Positions 5,539-6,768 of a stretch of 6,768 bases of DNA are shown here, in pieces (the first letter of the stretch is position 1; every line of letters begins with the position of its first letter). This stretch comes from an uncultured Cyanobium sp. (GTDB lineage Bacteria; Cyanobacteriota; Cyanobacteriia; PCC-6307; Cyanobiaceae). The stretch lies in the NCBI GenBank assembly GCA_937919075.1, contig CALFOF010000052.1:1-6768 (forward strand), read 5' to 3'. Position numbers and translations under genes: made by a program. The notes beneath the pieces were generated by a model, which saw nothing but the letters and a program-made list of their open reading frames with translations, did no database searches and was not told the origin of the DNA.

Positions 5539-6664
5539 GCCCTTGCTGAGCGCGCGCCGCGCTCTCGAGCGCGGTGATTACGGCCAGTGCCTGCGCTTGC
5601 TCCAACCCCTGGCCGACCAGCACCCACCCAGTTCCCCGTTCGGCGGTCAGCTGCGCCTGTTGATGGTCACCGCCTGGATCGGCCAGGGCGACACCGCTGC
5701 TGCTCAGGCCTGCTGCCGCAGCCTCCAGGCCAGCACCGACGCTGAGCTGCGCCTGCAGGCGCGGGATCTGCAGATGATCCTCGATGCCCCGGCGTTGCAG
5801 CGGCCGGCCAATTGGTCCCTCACCTTGCCGAGCCTCGGCGCGGCCGAACCCCTGGAGGGCCGGCTGAAATCAGCCAGCCGTTGGACGCCTCCCCGTGACC
5901 GGCCGCCCGAGCCGCCGCCGCCGCCGGTGGGGCCCACGCGCCAGCCGCTGGGTTTTGCGGTGGTCGCGCTGGTGGTAGTGCTGCTGCTCACCCTGTTGAG
6001 CGGATGCCTGCGGGTGGACACCGAGCTGCAGTTTCCGGGCCCGGGGCGGCTGCAGCTCACCCAGGTCTGGAGCAGCGACACCGGCCGCCAACTCCCCTGG
6101 CAGCAACGCTTCGCCACGGCCCTGCGCGAGGGCGATCCAGGCGGCCGCCTGAGCGTGAGCGGTGACGGCCCGCGCCAGGTTCTGTGCAGCCCGTCTCTGC
6201 CGGCGGCGGAGATTCAGGCTCTGCTGGCACGCACCACTGCCCTGGCGGCTGAACGGATCGGGGTGGAGCTGCCCCCGCCCCGCCTCGAACTCAGCGAGCG
6301 GAACTGGCTGGTAGGGGTGCGCCAGCACCTGAGGCTGGAGCTCGATTTGCGGGCGCTCGACGCCGTTCCGGGGCTCGATCTGCAGATGCTGCTCCGCCCG
6401 GTATCTCTTGCTGCCGTGCGCCTGGCCACCCCCCGCCCGCCCGCCCGCGAAGGATCCGGTGTGCGCTGGCCCCTTGCCATCGGTGCGGCCAATCGGTTGG
6501 AGCTGCATACCTGGCGCTGGAGCCGGCTGGGCCTCGGTGGGCTGGTGATCCTGTTGCTGCTCAGTGCTGCCCTCGCCCTGCAGCGCTTGCGCTGGTCGGC
6601 GGGGTTTGGCTGGCCCGAGCTGCCCGTGCCGCCAGCCGGAGACGGGAATGGCGTTGAGCACTGA
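5528..6664 (+). CDS. TPR-like domain fused to DUF3153 membrane/lipoprotein domain
   Basis: This 378-residue protein has unknown function. Residues 1-100 are helical and TPR-like: [20 protein letters not shown] (8-27), then a second helix pair with TAAAQACC, ending in [18 protein letters not shown] (86-103). A disordered linker with a Pro run (121-136) follows, then a membrane segment (141-158) ending in a perfect lipobox LLSGC with Cys160. The region beyond, [20 protein letters not shown] (161-180) onward, resembles DUF3153, a cyanobacterial lipoprotein-like family, and ends with a second membrane segment (335-350) and a short polar tail. I therefore expect a cytoplasmic N-terminus, an extracytoplasmic middle and a cytoplasmic C-terminus. 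From memory, the two parts are often separate adjacent genes in other cyanobacteria; this is not verified. The ATG at 5528 lies inside the argB end, preceded by weak signals, suggesting coupling. An in-frame extension to 5399 is argB read in another frame. Confidence 0.8.
   Translation: MEDEPLLSARRALERGDYGQCLRLLQPLADQHPPSSPFGGQLRLLMVTAWIGQGDTAAAQACCRSLQASTDAELRLQARDLQMILDAPALQRPANWSLTLPSLGAAEPLEGRLKSASRWTPPRDRPPEPPPPPVGPTRQPLGFAVVALVVVLLLTLLSGCLRVDTELQFPGPGRLQLTQVWSSDTGRQLPWQQRFATALREGDPGGRLSVSGDGPRQVLCSPSLPAAEIQALLARTTALAAERIGVELPPPRLELSERNWLVGVRQHLRLELDLRALDAVPGLDLQMLLRPVSLAAVRLATPRPPAREGSGVRWPLAIGAANRLELHTWRWSRLGLGGLVILLLLSAALALQRLRWSAGFGWPELPVPPAGDGNGVEH
6432..6447. repeat. Four tandem CCCG units
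   Basis: CCCG is repeated four times without interruption in the DUF3153 gene, around residues 302-307. The unit length is not a multiple of three, so gain or loss of one unit would shift the frame before the C-terminal membrane segment. Four units is short and may be composition alone. Confidence 0.6.
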
Positions 6665-6672
6665 GCGCCCGT

Positions 6673-6768
6673 TCAGAGTTCCATCGGATCGGGATCGATG
6701 CTGAGCGTCACCCCGCCGTCGAGGCCCTGACGCAGCACCTGCTCCTCGGGCAGCGGCAACGGCGTGCC
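6673..6768 (-). CDS. priA: Primosomal protein N' (PriA) C-terminus, partial
   Basis: Only the last 31 residues and the TGA lie in the window; the rest is to the right. The end GVTLSIDPDPMEL resembles the PriA C-terminus, where a basic/polar stretch is followed by a hydrophobic strand and a D-x-D-P motif near the last residues. PriA is the 3'-5' helicase that reloads the replisome at stalled forks and binds the SSB tip; ssb lies about 3 kb away. The stop is 8 bp from that of the DUF3153 gene, in convergent orientation. The call rests on a short match plus remembered cyanobacterial gene order, so it is probable rather than certain. Confidence 0.65.
   Translation of the reverse strand, partial: GTPLPLPEEQVLRQGLDGGVTLSIDPDPMEL

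Noticed and set aside
6642..6672. Inverted repeat ACGGG / CCCGT spanning the convergent stops of the DUF3153 and priA genes
   Set aside because: The stem is broken by a five-base bulge and no T-run follows on either strand, so I do not call a terminator.
1..6768. Defence system, transposon, prophage, CRISPR array or tRNA
   Set aside because: Every stretch is accounted for by housekeeping or conserved cyanobacterial genes with uniform composition; no terminal repeats, integrase, spacer pattern or tRNA-like fold was found.

Overview
The window looks like ordinary core chromosome of a high-GC unicellular cyanobacterium of the Synechococcus/Cyanobium group. I infer this from the very GC-rich coding sequence, the cyanobacterial form of SSB, a DUF2854 protein and a DUF3153-type lipoprotein-like protein (both families centred on cyanobacteria), an arginine-sensitive-type N-acetylglutamate kinase, and two copies of the cyanobacterial HIP1 octamer GCGATCGC. 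I see no mobile element, CRISPR array, RNA gene or sign of recent transfer. No complete novel system is evident. What stands out is tight gene packing, one probable domain fusion and a few candidate regulatory structures.

Layout from left to right. purA (5' end outside the window) overlaps a PfkB-family, adenosine-kinase-like gene by one base on the + strand, a purine synthesis and salvage pair. On the - strand, cobK/cbiJ (corrin ring reductase) runs into cutA with a 2-base gap, and the 3' end of cutA overlaps the 3' end of the kinase gene by 65 bp. ssb starts only 41 bp from the cobK start in the opposite direction. A small - strand gene of unknown function converges on ssb. The + strand then carries a DUF2854 membrane protein, argB, and a 378-residue TPR-like/DUF3153 membrane protein whose start overlaps the argB stop. 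The last 31 codons of a probable priA enter from the right on the - strand and stop 8 bp from the DUF3153 stop.

How the genes relate: purA and the kinase both lead to AMP. argB makes the committed phosphorylation of arginine synthesis and in cyanobacteria is the classic PII target. cobK belongs to corrinoid synthesis. ssb and priA both serve replication and replication restart. These are neighbouring housekeeping units rather than one pathway. Coding density is almost complete: the largest gap between genes is 69 bp, so no gene-free stretch approaches 300 bases.

Most worth checking: the fused TPR-like + DUF3153 protein with an internal lipobox, a hairpin that could hide the Shine-Dalgarno of the DUF2854 gene, and the 12-bp direct repeat plus 10-bp palindrome in the cobK/ssb divergent region.
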